A stretch of 64,000 nucleotides of DNA from Paracoccus litorisediminis (GCF_009711205.1 NZ_WMIG01000004.1:62001-126000); one strand, 5' to 3'; positions 46,885-61,000 are shown, counted from the stretch's first letter. A program made the numbers and translations. The notes: generated by a model from the letters alone, not told the origin.

Positions 46885-47648
46885 CGCCCATGCATATTCG
46901 AAACTGGCCGGGCCAAACCGAGCGCCCGGCGCTGGCGCTGCATTGCATGATGGGCAATGCCAGCTACTGGGGTCCCATCGCGGCAGGTCTTGCCAATCTG
47001 GTGCAGATCACCGCGCCCGACCTGCCGGGCCACGGGCAAAGCCCGGACTGGCCGGGCGAGCCTGATTTTCACACCCATGCCACCCGCCTGATCGCGCCGC
47101 TGATCACGCGGCCACTGGACCTGATCGGCCACAGCATCGGCGCGACCATCGCACTGCGCATCGCCGTTGCCGCCCCCGAGGCCGTCCGCAGCCTGACCCT
47201 GATCGAGCCGGTGCTGTTTGCCGCAGCCCCCGACCCCACCGCCGAGACCGAGTTGGAGACCATCCGCCGGCTGTCCCTTGACGGCATGGATGAGGAAGCG
47301 ACCCGTCAGTTCCTGTCGCTTTGGGGAGAGGTCGATCTGGACCGACAGACCACCACAGGCCGGGCCCGGCTGATCCGGCAGATCGCCATGGTGGTATCGG
47401 GCAATGACACCCTGATGCGGGACAGCGCGAATATCCTGCGCGAGGGCGGGCTTGAGGCGATCGACGCGCCAGTGATGCTGATCATGGGCGGGGATTCCCC
47501 GCCAGTCATCGGGTCCATCGCCGAGGCTTTGGCCGAGCGCATGCAGGAGGTCGGTCTCGCGACAGTGCCGGGGGCCGGGCATATGCTGCCGATTACCCAC
47601 CCGGATCAGGTCGCAGGGCTGATCCGGATGAACATTGAGCAGAGCTAG
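46881..47648 (+). CDS. Alpha/beta hydrolase
   Basis: The 255-residue enzyme has the classic alpha/beta-hydrolase order: LALHCMMGNASYWGPI, APDLPGHGQSPDW, nucleophile elbow GHSIGA (Ser near residue 85), IMGGDSPP with the likely acid, and GAGHMLPITHPDQVAGL with the His. It resembles esterases and dienelactone/epoxide-type hydrolases; substrate unknown. The start is GTG at 46881 overlapping the preceding TGA, with an in-frame ATG three codons later. Coupling to the HCCA-isomerase-like gene suggests a small two-gene unit. Confidence 0.86.
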   Translation: MTPMHIRNWPGQTERPALALHCMMGNASYWGPIAAGLANLVQITAPDLPGHGQSPDWPGEPDFHTHATRLIAPLITRPLDLIGHSIGATIALRIAVAAPEAVRSLTLIEPVLFAAAPDPTAETELETIRRLSLDGMDEEATRQFLSLWGEVDLDRQTTTGRARLIRQIAMVVSGNDTLMRDSANILREGGLEAIDAPVMLIMGGDSPPVIGSIAEALAERMQEVGLATVPGAGHMLPITHPDQVAGLIRMNIEQS

Positions 47649-47651
47649 GGC

Positions 47652-48002
47652 CTAGTCGTCCGAGAAATCGTCAAGATGTGGCACGGGTCCGACGGCTATC
47701 CAACTGGCCCGGACCCGCGCCACACGCGTATCGCCCCAGGTGCGGAATTCAGCGCGGAACCCCTCGCGGGTGACATTGACTGCCTTGATGTCGACCCGCT
47801 GATTGCCGTTGACGCCAATGTCCCACATCGACAGCCCGATCTGCACCACAGGCGGTTCGACGAAGCTCTCGTCGAATCTGACCTCCCGCGCCTCCAGCCG
47901 AGAACCTTCTCCCGTCCACATCGGGCCGAGATCCTCAAAGGCCGAAAACATGTCGATGGAACCGTTGGCGATGCCCACGGCGTAATGACCGAACCGTCTC
48001 AA
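47652..48002 (-). CDS. H-type lectin-domain protein
   Basis: The 116-residue protein matches the H-type lectin pattern: F-E-P-P-V-V-Q-I-GLSMWDI, DIKAVNVTREGFRAEFRTWGDTRV and the closing SWIAVG. In animals this fold binds N-acetylgalactosamine; bacterial members occur as small standalone proteins of unknown ligand. No signal peptide is present. An acidic tail LDDFSDD ends it. It converges with the hydrolase gene, 3 bases apart, and lies upstream of the atp operon terminator on the other side. Confidence 0.72.
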   Translation of the reverse strand: MRRFGHYAVGIANGSIDMFSAFEDLGPMWTGEGSRLEAREVRFDESFVEPPVVQIGLSMWDIGVNGNQRVDIKAVNVTREGFRAEFRTWGDTRVARVRASWIAVGPVPHLDDFSDD

Positions 48003-48047
48003 AGCTTTTCCCCCAAAGCGCCGGATTGCGGCGCCCCTATATAGATA

Positions 48048-48070
48048 AAGCCCCGGAATTACCGGGGCTT
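48048..48070 (-). terminator. Rho-independent terminator of the atp operon
   Basis: On the minus strand AAGCCCCGG, a TAATT loop and CCGGGGCTT followed by TATCTATA form a hairpin about 28 bases past the atpC stop. Confidence 0.75.
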
Positions 48071-48098
48071 CAATTGATCTTCCGGTCAGGTTTCCTGC

Positions 48099-48545
48099 TT
48101 AATGCAGAAAATTAGACTGGTTGGGGTCCAGCCCGATATGGGTACCAAGGGCCTCCATGTCGGCCAGCAGCTTGACGGCTGCGGCGACGATCTCTTCCCC
48201 GGCAGTGCCACGCTCCTGCGCGACCTTCACCTGACGCTGGGCCTGAGCCATCATGTCATTGAAGATCTCTTGCGTCATCTCGGCGCGCGGATGTCCCCGC
48301 TCGGCCAGAAGGGTGACGGATTCGTTGTTGATCTCGGCGAAACCGCCGGTCACCGCGAACTCCGTCTCCGACCCGTCAGCCGCGACCACGGTGACAACAC
48401 CGGGCCGCAGGTTGACGATGGCCGGCGCATGGCCGGGCATCGCCGTCAGGTCGCCATCGGCGCCGGGAAGGCGCACCTCGCGCACGGGAACGGAAACAAG
48501 GTTCCGTTCCGGCGAGACGAGGTCGAACTGCATCGTGTCGGCCAT
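48099..48545 (-). CDS. atpC: ATP synthase F1, epsilon subunit
   Basis: The 148-residue subunit belongs to the F1 central stalk and regulates ATP hydrolysis. It has the N-terminal beta-sandwich (MQFDLVSPERNL, GADGDLTAMPGHAPAIVNLRPG, FAVTGGFAEI) and a C-terminal helical part. It is the last gene of atpH-A-G-D-C, 9 bases after atpD. Paracoccus F1 is known for a separate zeta inhibitor, which is not encoded here. Confidence 0.96.
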   Translation of the reverse strand: MADTMQFDLVSPERNLVSVPVREVRLPGADGDLTAMPGHAPAIVNLRPGVVTVVAADGSETEFAVTGGFAEINNESVTLLAERGHPRAEMTQEIFNDMMAQAQRQVKVAQERGTAGEEIVAAAVKLLADMEALGTHIGLDPNQSNFLH

Positions 48546-48554
48546 ATCGCCCCC

Positions 48555-49988
<1,434 letters not shown>

Positions 49989-49995
49989 CTACGTG

Positions 49996-50871
49996 TCAGA
50001 GCGCCTCGGCGCCCGAGATGATTTCAATCAGTTCCTTGGTGATCGCAGCCTGACGCGAGCGGTTATACTCGGTGGTCAGGCGATCGATCATGTCGCCGGC
50101 GTTGCGCGTGGCGTTGTCCATGGCGCTCATCCGTGCGCCCTGCTCGGACGCCGCGTTTTCCAGAAGCGCCGCAAAGATCTGCGTGGCCACCGAACGGGGC
50201 AGCAGATCGTTCAGGATCGCATTCTCATCCGGCTCGTAGTCGTAGAGCGACGAGGCACCGGCCTCGGACGTTTCTTCGATCACGGCGGGGATGACCTGCC
50301 GGGCAGTCGGAATCTGGCTGATGACGGATTCGAACCGGTTGTAGAACAGCGTGGCCACGTCGAAGCTGCCTGCTTCGAAGCGGTCGAGGATCTCATCCGC
50401 GATGCCGCGCGCATTGTCGTAACCGATGCGCTTGACCTCGCTGAGATCGACGTGATGCACGAACAGATCGCCGAAATCGCGTTTCAGCTGTTCGCGGCCC
50501 TTCTTGCCCACGGTCAGGATGGTCACCTCTTTGCCCTGCGAGCGCAGCTCGGCAAGGCGCAGACGTGCAAGCTTGACGATGGACGAGTTGAACCCGCCCG
50601 CAAGCCCGCGCTCCGAGGTCAGCACCACCAGCAGGTGCCGGCGATCTTCGCCGGTTCCCGCCAGCAGGCGCGGCGCCATGTCCGAGCCGGCTGCCGAAGC
50701 AGTCAACCCGGCCATGACAGCGGCCATCCGGTCAGCATAGGGACGCGCGGCTTCCGCCGCTTCCTGCGCACGGCGCAGTTTCGCGGCGGCGACCATTTGC
50801 ATCGCCTTGGTGATCTTGCGCGTGTTCTTAACGCTGCCGATCCGGTTCTTTAGGTCCTTGAGGCTGGGCAT
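49996..50871 (-). CDS. atpG: ATP synthase F1, gamma subunit
   Basis: The 291-residue central rotor subunit begins [36 protein letters not shown] (family start, cited as [19 protein letters not shown]) and ends with the conserved [22 protein letters not shown] helix. The two terminal helices form the coiled coil that turns inside the alpha3-beta3 hexamer. It sits between atpA (11 bases) and atpD. Confidence 0.97.
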   Translation of the reverse strand: MPSLKDLKNRIGSVKNTRKITKAMQMVAAAKLRRAQEAAEAARPYADRMAAVMAGLTASAAGSDMAPRLLAGTGEDRRHLLVVLTSERGLAGGFNSSIVKLARLRLAELRSQGKEVTILTVGKKGREQLKRDFGDLFVHHVDLSEVKRIGYDNARGIADEILDRFEAGSFDVATLFYNRFESVISQIPTARQVIPAVIEETSEAGASSLYDYEPDENAILNDLLPRSVATQIFAALLENAASEQGARMSAMDNATRNAGDMIDRLTTEYNRSRQAAITKELIEIISGAEAL

Positions 50872-50882
50872 CTATCCCTCCC

Positions 50883-52417
<1,535 letters not shown>

Positions 52418-52418
<1 letters not shown>

Positions 52419-52981
52419 TATCCGACCTCTTTCATAGCATTCTGGAGGGAGGCGAGCTTCGAGCGGATCGAGCTGTCGATCATCTTCGAGCCCAGTTTAA
52501 CGATCATGCCGCCGATGAGGGTCTCATCGACGCGCGCATTCAGTTTGATTTTCTTGCCCGATTTGCTGGCCAGAGTATCGGCCAGGCGGGTCTTCTGTTC
52601 TTCGGTCAGCTCAGTTGCACTGACCACATCGGCGGTCATCTCGCCACGCGCATCGGCGATCAGGCCGCGCAGCTTGGCGATGAATTGGGGCAGCGTGAAC
52701 AGCCGGCGGTTCTTTGCCAGCAGACGCAGCGTGTTGGTCAGCTCGACCGACAGGCCCATGCGCTCGGCCAGCGCGGCAATCGCGGACTCCTGCGCGTTGC
52801 GGCCATACAAAGGCGAGACGGTCAGGTCACGAAGATCCGCGCTTTCGTCAAGGGCGGCAGCCAGGCTGTCGATTTGCGTGGACAGGGCGTCAAGACCCGA
52901 ATCCTTCACCAGATCGAAAAGGGCCTGTGCATAACGCCCGGCGATATCAGCGGAAATCGAAGCGGAATTGGCCACGGTCAT
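52418..52981 (-). CDS. atpH: ATP synthase F1, delta subunit
   Basis: The 187-residue subunit links F1 to the peripheral stalk. It shows the N-terminal helical domain ([37 protein letters not shown]) and the C-terminal motif [32 protein letters not shown], cited in parts. The ATG at 52981 gives the family N-terminus; the frame is open further upstream without homology. It is the first gene of the operon; F0 genes are not in this window, as is usual in Rhodobacteraceae where F0 and F1 are separate. Confidence 0.96.
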
Positions 52982-53106
52982 CCTTCCGGTTTGCGCAAGC
53001 TCCGCTGGCGGGCCTACCCTTGGCTTGGGCAGGTCAGTCACGGAGCGCGGGTCAAAGGGCTCCTTAGGCCGTGCCCGGCCGCAAGTATCCCGAAAAATCT
53101 GCCGCG

Positions 53107-53135
53107 TCATTAGCAGGTGCTTTCCCGTGCCGCAA
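53107..53135 (-). promoter_or_regulatory. Candidate promoter of the atp operon
   Basis: On the minus strand TTGCGG and TAATGA are 17 bases apart, about 125 bases ahead of atpH. The match is fair for a sigma-70 promoter. Confidence 0.4.
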
Positions 53136-53210
53136 CCGCATTGAACACGGAATTGCGAGGGTTTGCGCCCTTCGTCGGATAACGCGGCGACAATGAGTTG
53201 GAGGATTGCG

Positions 53211-54050
53211 CTAACGGTCTGTGGAACCGGGTTTTCCGGCCTCGGGGACAGCTGCGCGATGCAGGTGCGACGGCTCGCCGCGCCCCCGCGCGATCTTGCC
53301 GCTGCCGGCGGGTTTGGGGCGCGCGATCCCCTCAAGCAGGTCCAGCGGGCTGGGCACCGTCAAACGGCGCAGCCGGCCAATGGGGGCCTGCATCTGCTTG
53401 CTGAACTCGCCCAGCACCACGCCTGCGACCAGAACCTGACTGACGCGGCTGCCCATGCGCTCCCACATCTGGGCGCTGCGCAACCAGAAGCGGCGGTCCG
53501 AGGGCGGGATATACAGTGCCGCTCCTGTCGTCTCGGCAACAAAACCCGCGCTGCGCCCCAATGCCTCAAGCTGGCCGACCGTATAGCTGCGGCCAAAGCC
53601 AAAGGGCGTCGCATCGGATCGCGCCCAAAGCCCGGTGCGGTTCGTCGCCATGACCAGCATCCGTCCGCCCGGCCCCAGCACCCGCCACGCCTCGGCCAGC
53701 ACGGCCTGCGAATGGTCAGCGGTCTCAAGTGCATGCAGCAGGATCAGCCGGTCGACGCTTCCGGTGTCCAGCGGCCAAGCGGTTTCCTCGCACAGGACCG
53801 CGCAATTGGGCATGCCCGGCGGCCATGCCATGACCCCCTGCGGCCCCGGCATCAGGCTGATCACCCGCCGCGACCGGCCCAGATAGGGGCGCTGCATCGG
53901 CGCAGCAAAGCCGTATCCGGCCAGCGTCATGCCTGCGGTCTTATCGGGCGGCCAAAGCTGGGTCAGCCGGTCTCGCAGCACTTTTTGCACCACGCGCCCC
54001 AGCGCCCGGTTGTAGTAGAATTTCCGCAGCTCGATCACGTCGTGATGCAT
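53211..54050 (-). CDS. Class I SAM-dependent methyltransferase
   Basis: The 279-residue protein has a Methyltransf_11-type core. The glycine-rich AGYGFAAPMQRPYLG replaces the usual motif I (about residues 41-55), with EETAWPLDTGSVDRLILLHALE as motif II/III and EAWRVLGPGGRMLVMATNRTGLWAR as the post-motif. The N-terminus reads MHHDVIELRKFYYNRALGRVV. The substrate is unknown. The C-terminal 60 residues are Arg/Pro-rich. The start ATG at 54050 is chosen from the homology onset; it diverges from gloB by 51 bases, a pairing common in alphaproteobacteria. Confidence 0.85.
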   Translation of the reverse strand: MHHDVIELRKFYYNRALGRVVQKVLRDRLTQLWPPDKTAGMTLAGYGFAAPMQRPYLGRSRRVISLMPGPQGVMAWPPGMPNCAVLCEETAWPLDTGSVDRLILLHALETADHSQAVLAEAWRVLGPGGRMLVMATNRTGLWARSDATPFGFGRSYTVGQLEALGRSAGFVAETTGAALYIPPSDRRFWLRSAQMWERMGSRVSQVLVAGVVLGEFSKQMQAPIGRLRRLTVPSPLDLLEGIARPKPAGSGKIARGRGEPSHLHRAAVPEAGKPGSTDR

Positions 54051-54101
54051 TGCGCCTCTCGTCAGCTCGGGCCAGACTGCGGCAAAGCGAAGGATTTGCC
54101 A

Positions 54102-54848
54102 ATGCCGCTGGAACTGGTCCCAGTCCGCTGCCTGACTGACAATTATGCGTGGCTGCTGCACGGCAACGGCCAGACCGCCCTGATCGACGCACCCGAGGCC
54201 GCCCCCATCCTGCATGAGCTGGCAGCACGGGGCTGGACGCTGGATCTGATCGCCCTGACCCACCACCACGCCGACCACATTCAGGCCGTCCCCGAGATCG
54301 TCGCCGCAACCGGCGCCAAGGTCGCGGGCAACGCGCTGGACGCCGCACGGCTACCGCCACTGGACATCGCGCCCCACCCCGGTGAGACCATTTCGATCTG
54401 TGACGAGCAGGCTCAGGTCATCGACGTCTCCGGCCATACCATCGGCCATGTCGCCTTTTACCTGCCCGCCTCACGCATGGCGTTCACCGCCGACAGCCTG
54501 ATGGCGCTTGGCTGCGGACGCCTGTTCGAGGGCACGCCGCAGATGATGTGGGACAGCCTGTCGCGGCTGAACGCACTCCCCGGAGAAACGCTGATCTGCT
54601 CGGGCCATGACTACTGTCTGGGCAATGGCAAATTCGCCCTTTCGGTCGATCCGGACAATGATGCATTGAGGCAACGCCTTGATGACACCGCAGCGGGCAG
54701 ACGTCCCTGTGCCCCGGCGACGCTGGATGACGAACGCGCGACCAATCCGTTTCTCCGCGTTGCAGAATTGCGTCACCCTCTGGGTATGGCCGATGCCGGG
54801 GATGCCGCTGTTTTTGCTGAACTTCGCGCACGAAAGGACAGGTTCTGA
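54102..54848 (+). CDS. gloB: Hydroxyacylglutathione hydrolase (glyoxalase II)
   Basis: The 248-residue metallo-beta-lactamase-fold enzyme hydrolyses S-lactoylglutathione to D-lactate in methylglyoxal detoxification. The binuclear metal site is THHHADH (about residues 53-59), followed by VSGHTIGHVAFYLP, FTADSLMALGCGRLFEG and CSGHDY. The C-terminal substrate-binding helices are present. The ATG at 54102 aligns with family starts (MPLELVPVRCLTDNY). Confidence 0.95.
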   Translation: MPLELVPVRCLTDNYAWLLHGNGQTALIDAPEAAPILHELAARGWTLDLIALTHHHADHIQAVPEIVAATGAKVAGNALDAARLPPLDIAPHPGETISICDEQAQVIDVSGHTIGHVAFYLPASRMAFTADSLMALGCGRLFEGTPQMMWDSLSRLNALPGETLICSGHDYCLGNGKFALSVDPDNDALRQRLDDTAAGRRPCAPATLDDERATNPFLRVAELRHPLGMADAGDAAVFAELRARKDRF

Positions 54849-55110
54849 GGCCATCGCCGCAGCGCAGCAAGAGATTTATGCCATCCCCCTGTCCCCGTCC
54901 AATGATTGTCGGCTGCGCAGAGGGGCTGCTTGAAATTCCGGCATGCGGCAATCACATCTCATTCAACCGTCGGAGTTTCGGCATCAGGCAAGGCAAATAC
55001 CGCTTGAATTGCGCGAGATTCCGCCAAAACTTAATTGTATCGTGACAGTCTGGTCAGGTGGACCGCCCCCTTGCGGCCCATACCGCCAGCCGACTGACAG
55101 GAGCTGAATC

Positions 55111-57432
55111 GTGCCGTCCTTTTCGAACACTTTGGAACAGGCAATCCATTCCGCGCTGGCCTTGGCCAATGAGCATCGCCATGAACTCGCCACGCTCGAG
55201 CATCTGCTGCTTGCGCTGACCGAGGAACCCGATGCAGTCAAGGTAATGCGGGCCTGCAACGTCGATCTGGACGAATTGCGCCGCATGCTGGTTGAATTCA
55301 TCGAGGACGATCTTTCGACGCTGATTACCGATGTCGAGGGCTCGGAAGCCGTCCCCACCGCTGCCTTCCAGCGGGTGATCCAGCGCGCCGCAATCCATGT
55401 CCAGTCCTCGGGCCGGACTGAAGTGACCGGGGCCAATGTCCTTGTCGCCATCTTCGCCGAGCGGGAATCGAACGCCGCCTTCTTCCTGCAGGAACTGGAC
55501 ATGACCCGTTACGACGCGGTCAATTTCATCGCGCATGGCGTGGCGAAAAATCCGTCCTATTCCGAAAACCGCACCGTGCAGGGCTCGGACCAGCCCGGTG
55601 AGGAAACCCAAAACGAGACGCCCCCCGCCAAGGACGAATCCGCGCTGGCGAAATACTGCGTCAACCTGAACAAGAAGGCCTCCAAGGGCGATGTCGACCC
55701 GCTGATCGGCCGCGCCGATGAGGTCGAGCGCTGCATTCAGGTCCTCTGCCGCCGCCGCAAGAACAACCCGCTGCTGGTGGGCGATCCCGGTGTGGGCAAG
55801 ACCGCCATCGCCGAGGGGCTGGCGCTGAAGATCACGCGGGGCGAAACCCCAGATGTGCTGGCAGGTTCCACCATCTTCTCGCTCGACATGGGCGCACTGC
55901 TGGCCGGGACCCGCTATCGCGGCGATTTCGAGGAACGCCTGAAAGCCGTGGTCAAAGAGCTTGAGGACCACCCCGACGCGATCCTGTTCATCGACGAGAT
56001 CCACACCGTCATCGGTGCGGGCGCGACCTCGGGCGGGGCGATGGATGCCTCGAACCTGCTGAAACCGGCACTGTCGGGCGGCAAGCTGCGCTGCATGGGT
56101 TCGACCACCTATAAGGAATTCCGCCAGCATTTCGAAAAGGATCGCGCCCTTTCCCGTCGCTTCCAGAAGATCGACGTGAATGAGCCGACCGTGCCCGACA
56201 CGATCAAGATCCTGATGGGGCTGAAACCCAGCTTCGAAAAGCACCACGACCTGCGCTACACCAATGACGCGATCCGCATGGCGGTGGAACTGTCGGCGCG
56301 CTACATCCATGACCGCAAGCTGCCCGACAAGGCCATCGACGTCATCGACGAAGCCGGTGCCGCCCAGCATCTGGTCGCCGAAAGCAAGCGCCGCAAAACC
56401 ATCGGCCCGAAGGAAATCGAGGCCGTCGTGGCCAAGATCGCCCGCATTCCCCCGAAAAGCGTGTCCAAGGACGATGCGGCGGTGCTGAAGGATCTGGAAG
56501 CCACGCTGAAACGGCTGGTCTTTGGTCAGGACGTAGCAATCTCGGCGCTGTCCTCCTCGATCAAGCTGGCCCGTGCCGGCTTGCGCGAACCTGAAAAGCC
56601 CATCGGCAACTATCTGTTCGCGGGCCCGACCGGCGTCGGCAAGACCGAGGTGGCCAAGCAACTGGCCTCGACCCTTGGCGTGGAACTGCTGCGCTTCGAC
56701 ATGTCGGAATACATGGAGAAACATGCGGTCTCGCGGCTGATCGGCGCGCCTCCGGGCTATGTCGGCTTCGATCAGGGCGGGCTGCTGACCGACGGCGTCG
56801 ACCAGCATCCGCATTGTGTGCTGTTGCTGGATGAGATCGAAAAGGCCCACCCGGATGTCTACAATATCCTGCTGCAGGTGATGGATAACGGGAAGCTGAC
56901 CGACCATAACGGTCGTCAGGTCGATTTCCGCAACGTGATCCTGATCATGACCTCGAACGCGGGCGCTGCCGACCAAGCAAAAGCCGCTTTCGGCTTTGGT
57001 CGCGACCGCCGCGAGGGCGAGGATACCGCCGCCATCGAGCGCACCTTCACGCCGGAATTCCGCAACCGTCTGGATGCGGTAATCAGCTTCGCTCCGCTGT
57101 CGCGCGATATCATCGTGCAGGTGGTCGAGAAATTCGTCCTGCAACTGGAAGCCCAACTGATTGATCGCGGCGTCCATATCGAACTGACCGACGAGGCCGC
57201 GCATTGGCTGGCTGAGAAGGGTTACGACGACAAGATGGGCGCGCGTCCGCTGGGCCGCGTGATTCAGGAAACGATCAAGAAACCGCTGGCCGAGGAGCTG
57301 CTGTTCGGCCGCCTGACCAAAGGCGGCGTGGTCCGCGTCCGGATCGAGGACGACAAGCCCGTCTTCGACATCACCGGCCCGGAGGCACCGCGCATCAGCA
57401 AATCAAAGCCGCCGCTGCTGACCGCAGATTGA
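55111..57432 (+). CDS. clpA: ATP-dependent Clp protease ATP-binding subunit ClpA
   Basis: The 773-residue AAA+ unfoldase feeds substrates into ClpP. The N-domain (1-145) is followed by an acidic linker (about 150-185), then AAA domain 1 with Walker A GDPGVGKT and Walker B ILFIDEIH, and AAA domain 2 with Walker A GPTGVGKT and [22 protein letters not shown]. The EEL-type C-terminus is Ser/Pro/Lys-rich ([13 protein letters not shown]). The start is GTG at 55111, 8 bases after an AGGAG site. I do not see clpS, which normally precedes clpA, in the 262 bases upstream. A terminator follows. Confidence 0.96.
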   Translation: MPSFSNTLEQAIHSALALANEHRHELATLEHLLLALTEEPDAVKVMRACNVDLDELRRMLVEFIEDDLSTLITDVEGSEAVPTAAFQRVIQRAAIHVQSSGRTEVTGANVLVAIFAERESNAAFFLQELDMTRYDAVNFIAHGVAKNPSYSENRTVQGSDQPGEETQNETPPAKDESALAKYCVNLNKKASKGDVDPLIGRADEVERCIQVLCRRRKNNPLLVGDPGVGKTAIAEGLALKITRGETPDVLAGSTIFSLDMGALLAGTRYRGDFEERLKAVVKELEDHPDAILFIDEIHTVIGAGATSGGAMDASNLLKPALSGGKLRCMGSTTYKEFRQHFEKDRALSRRFQKIDVNEPTVPDTIKILMGLKPSFEKHHDLRYTNDAIRMAVELSARYIHDRKLPDKAIDVIDEAGAAQHLVAESKRRKTIGPKEIEAVVAKIARIPPKSVSKDDAAVLKDLEATLKRLVFGQDVAISALSSSIKLARAGLREPEKPIGNYLFAGPTGVGKTEVAKQLASTLGVELLRFDMSEYMEKHAVSRLIGAPPGYVGFDQGGLLTDGVDQHPHCVLLLDEIEKAHPDVYNILLQVMDNGKLTDHNGRQVDFRNVILIMTSNAGAADQAKAAFGFGRDRREGEDTAAIERTFTPEFRNRLDAVISFAPLSRDIIVQVVEKFVLQLEAQLIDRGVHIELTDEAAHWLAEKGYDDKMGARPLGRVIQETIKKPLAEELLFGRLTKGGVVRVRIEDDKPVFDITGPEAPRISKSKPPLLTAD

Positions 57433-57450
57433 TCGGCACAACATGATCCA

Positions 57451-57481
57451 AAGGGGCGGCGCATCAGCACCGCCCTTTTTT
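57451..57481 (+). terminator. Rho-independent terminator of clpA
   Basis: GGGCGG and CCGCCC flank CGCATCAGCA and are followed by six T. The last T belongs to the stop codon of the converging isochorismatase gene. Confidence 0.75.
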
Positions 57482-58053
57482 CATGCGCAATCGGCCTCGG
57501 TCTTCGCCGACAGGGCAACCTCGCCCAGCAGCGTCGACGTATCCGCAAGCCGCGCAAAATCGGCCTCCAGATGGGCCATGGTGACGTCAAAGATCGTTTG
57601 GGCGGAAAGATTGGCGGCAGGTAACGCAAAGCCGATGACGGCATCCCTTGCCACCGTCATGCGAAATCCCAGATCCGCCCCTGCCCGGACGGTCGAGTTC
57701 ACACAAAACCCCGCAATCGCGCCTGCCACGACCAGATCGGTTATCCGATGCGCCGCCAGATATGCGGCAAGATCGGTCGAGGCAAAGGCCGATGAGGTGC
57801 GCTTGATGAAAACGGCCTCATGGCCTTTAGCCTCGGCGCAGGCCATGGGCGGGAAACCCGGTCCATCCGGATGAAAGGCCGAAGCCGGCTCGGCCTCTTG
57901 ATGGCGGACATGGATGATGGGCAGTCCGGTGCCGCGAAAAGCAGCCGCAAGCGCGGCAATGTGTTTCCCCGCCTTTGGATTCACATGATCCAGCCCGCTC
58001 TCGATCCGGTGCTGCATTTCCATCTGCATGTCGATGATGATGAGCGCCTGCAT
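57481..58053 (-). CDS. Isochorismatase-family cysteine hydrolase
   Basis: The 190-residue enzyme has the isochorismatase-like triad: Asp in LIIIDMQ, Lys in FIKRTSSAF and Cys in AIAGFCVNSTVR. Family members hydrolyse isochorismate, nicotinamide, ureidoacrylate and other substrates; the present one is unknown. Two ATGs are possible: 58080 overlaps the mfd stop as ATGA, while 58053 has a strong GGGAGG site 7 bases upstream. The latter is listed. Either way it is translated just behind mfd and converges on the clpA terminator. Confidence 0.86.
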   Translation of the reverse strand: MQALIIIDMQMEMQHRIESGLDHVNPKAGKHIAALAAAFRGTGLPIIHVRHQEAEPASAFHPDGPGFPPMACAEAKGHEAVFIKRTSSAFASTDLAAYLAAHRITDLVVAGAIAGFCVNSTVRAGADLGFRMTVARDAVIGFALPAANLSAQTIFDVTMAHLEADFARLADTSTLLGEVALSAKTEADCA

Positions 58054-58076
58054 TGCGGAACCTCCCGTCGCGGGGC

Positions 58077-61000
58077 TCATTTCTTCGCCCGGCCTTCCTT
58101 GATCTTCGCGGCCAGATCCTTCGCCACGGCGAATGACCCCTTGATCCGATCGGCATCCGTCGGCCAGTCGCGCAGCACCACGATCTTGTTATCGGTGACC
58201 TTGGCCTGCCCCTTCTGGTCGTGGATAAACTCGACCAGACCGGCGGGATTGGGGAATTTGTCGCCGTGGAACTGGATGGTCACGCCCTTGGGGCCGGCGT
58301 CCAGTTTCGAGATATTCGCCCGCTTCGCCATCGCCTTGATGCGGATGACCAGCAAAAGCGTATTCACCTCGCGCGGCAGCGGGCCGAAGCGGTCGATCAA
58401 CTCGGCGGCAAAGCCCTCGAGTTCCACCTTGGTCGTCAACTCGGCCAGACGGCGATACAGGCCCAGCCGCACGTCCAGATCGGGGATATAGCTTTCCGGG
58501 ATCGTCACCGGCACGCCAAGGTTCAGTTGCGGTGCCCATTCATCCTCGGGCGTGCCCTCGATCTCGCCGGATTTCAGCTTGGCGATCGTTTCCTCCAGCA
58601 TCTGCTGGTACAGCTCAAAGCCGACTTCCTTGATATGGCCCGACTGCTCCTCGCCCAGCAGGTTCCCGGCCCCGCGCAGGTCCAGATCCTGCGAGGCCAG
58701 ATTGAAGCCCGCACCCAGACTGTCGATGGCACCAAGGAATTTCAGCCGCCGCATCGCCTGCGGGGTCAAAGGCACACGCGGTTTGGTCGTCAGATAGCAA
58801 TAGGCCCGCGTCTTGGACCGCCCGACCCGTCCCCGGATCTGGTAAAGCTGCGACAGGCCGAACATGTCGGCCCGCCACACAACCATCGTGTTCGCGGTTG
58901 GAATATCCAGCCCCGATTCCACGATGCTTGTCGCCACCAGAACATCGGCACCCCGGTCGTAGAAGGCGTTCATCCGCTGATCCAGATCGCCCGCCGCCAA
59001 CTGTCCATGCGCGACGATATAGCTGACCTCGGGGACGTGTTCCTTCAGCCAGTCCTCGATCTCGGGCAGGTCGGTCAGGCGCGGCACGACAAAGAAGCTT
59101 TGCCCGCCGCGATATTTCTCGCGCAAAAGCGCCTCGCGGATCGTCACGCTGTCGAATTCACTGACATAGGTGCGGATCGCAAGCCGATCGACCGGGGGCG
59201 TCCCGATGATCGACAGATCGCGCACCCCGGTCAGCGACAGTTGCAGCGTGCGCGGAATCGGCGTCGCGGTCAGGGTCAGCACGTGGATGTCGCTGCGCAA
59301 CTCCTTCAGGCGTTCCTTGTGACCGACGCCGAAATGCTGCTCCTCATCGACGATCAGCAAGCCCAGATTCTTGAACCGCACCTGTTTCGCCAGCACGGCA
59401 TGAGTGCCGACGACAATATCGACCGTGCCTTCGGCCAACCCCTTGCGCGTTTCGGTGGCGTCTTTCGCACTGACAAAGCGCGACAAGGGCCGGACATTGA
59501 TCGCCGTGCCGCGGAAGCGGTCGGCGAAGGTGCGGAAATGCTGGCGCGCCAGCAGCGTGGTCGGCGCGACCACCGCGACCTGACGCCCCTGAGACGCCGC
59601 GATAAAGGCCGCGCGCATGGCCACCTCGGTCTTGCCAAAGCCCACATCGCCGACGACCAGCCGGTCCATCGGGCGACCGGCGGCCAGATCCTCGGCCACG
59701 TCACTGATCGCGGTCGCCTGATCGTCGGTTTCGGCATAGGGGAAGCGGGCGGCGAAGCCCTCGATCTCGTGATGCTCGGGCTCCAGCACGGGCGCGGGAC
59801 GCAGCAGGCGTTCGGCGGCGACCCGCATCAGCTTGTCGGCGATCAGCTTGATGCGCTCTTTCAGCCGGGCCTTGCGGGCCTGCCAAGCGCCACCGCCCAG
59901 CTTGTCGAGCATCCCCTCTTCGTGGCCATAGCGGCTGAGCAGTTCGATATTTTCGACCGGCAGATACAGCCGATCACCGCCCGCATATTCCAGCGCCACG
60001 CAATCATGCGGGACCTTCAGCGCCATGACGGTTTCAAGGCCGGTATAGCGCCCGATGCCATGTTCCACGTGAACAACCAGATCGCCGGGGGACAGGGTCT
60101 GGGTGTCGCGCAGGAAATTCTCGGCCTTGCGGCGCTTTTTCGCGCCCCGGATCAGCCGGTCGCCCAACACGTCCTGTTCCGAGATGACCGCCAAAGGCCC
60201 CGTCGCCTGACCGTCCGAGACGAAGCCTTCGTCCAGCGGCCAGACCGCCAGACCCAAGCTGCCCGGCTGATCGGGCAGGTCGCGCATCGTGTCGATGTTT
60301 TTGGCGCCCTTGATCCCCTCATCGGCGATTAGCCCGGCCAGACGTTCGCGCGCACCTTCCGAGAAGCTGGCGATCACCACCCGGCGCGAGGCTTGAAGGC
60401 TGCGGACATGATCCGCCAAGGCCTTGAACAGATCGCCTTTTTCGGCCTGACGTTCGGGCGCGAAATTCCGGCCCACGCGCCCGCCCGCATCCAGCACGCC
60501 CGGTCCCGGCGGCTGGTTCAGCACCGACAGCCGCAACACCCGATGGGCACTCAGCCATGATTTCCACTCGACCTCATCGGGGAACATCAGTTCGGGCGGC
60601 ACCGGACGATAGACATTGTCCGTGCCACCCTTGCGCTTGAGCGCCTCGCGGCGGGCGTCGAACTGTTCGCCAATGGTGTGCCAGCGCGCATCGCGGACCT
60701 GTTCAACATGATCGTCAGTCACCACCGAGGCGTCGGGCAGATAGGAAAACAGGCTGTCCATACGTTCATGGAACCAAGGCAGCCAATGCTCCATCCCGGC
60801 CATCTTGCGACCGGCGCTGATGCCCTCATACAGCGGGTCATTCGCGCCGCCGCCATATTCGGCGCGGTAGTTCTGACGGAACCGGGTGATCGCCGTTTCG
60901 TCCAGGATCACCTCGGACATGGCAGCCAGTTCGACATGATCCAGCTTTTCGGTCGAGCGCTGGGTCTCGGCATCGAAGCGGCGGGCGCTTTCCAGCACGT

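Noticed and set aside
55054..57204. A 716-codon minus-strand frame opposite clpA
   Set aside because: It is a shadow of the ClpA codons; ClpA motifs are unambiguous on the plus strand.
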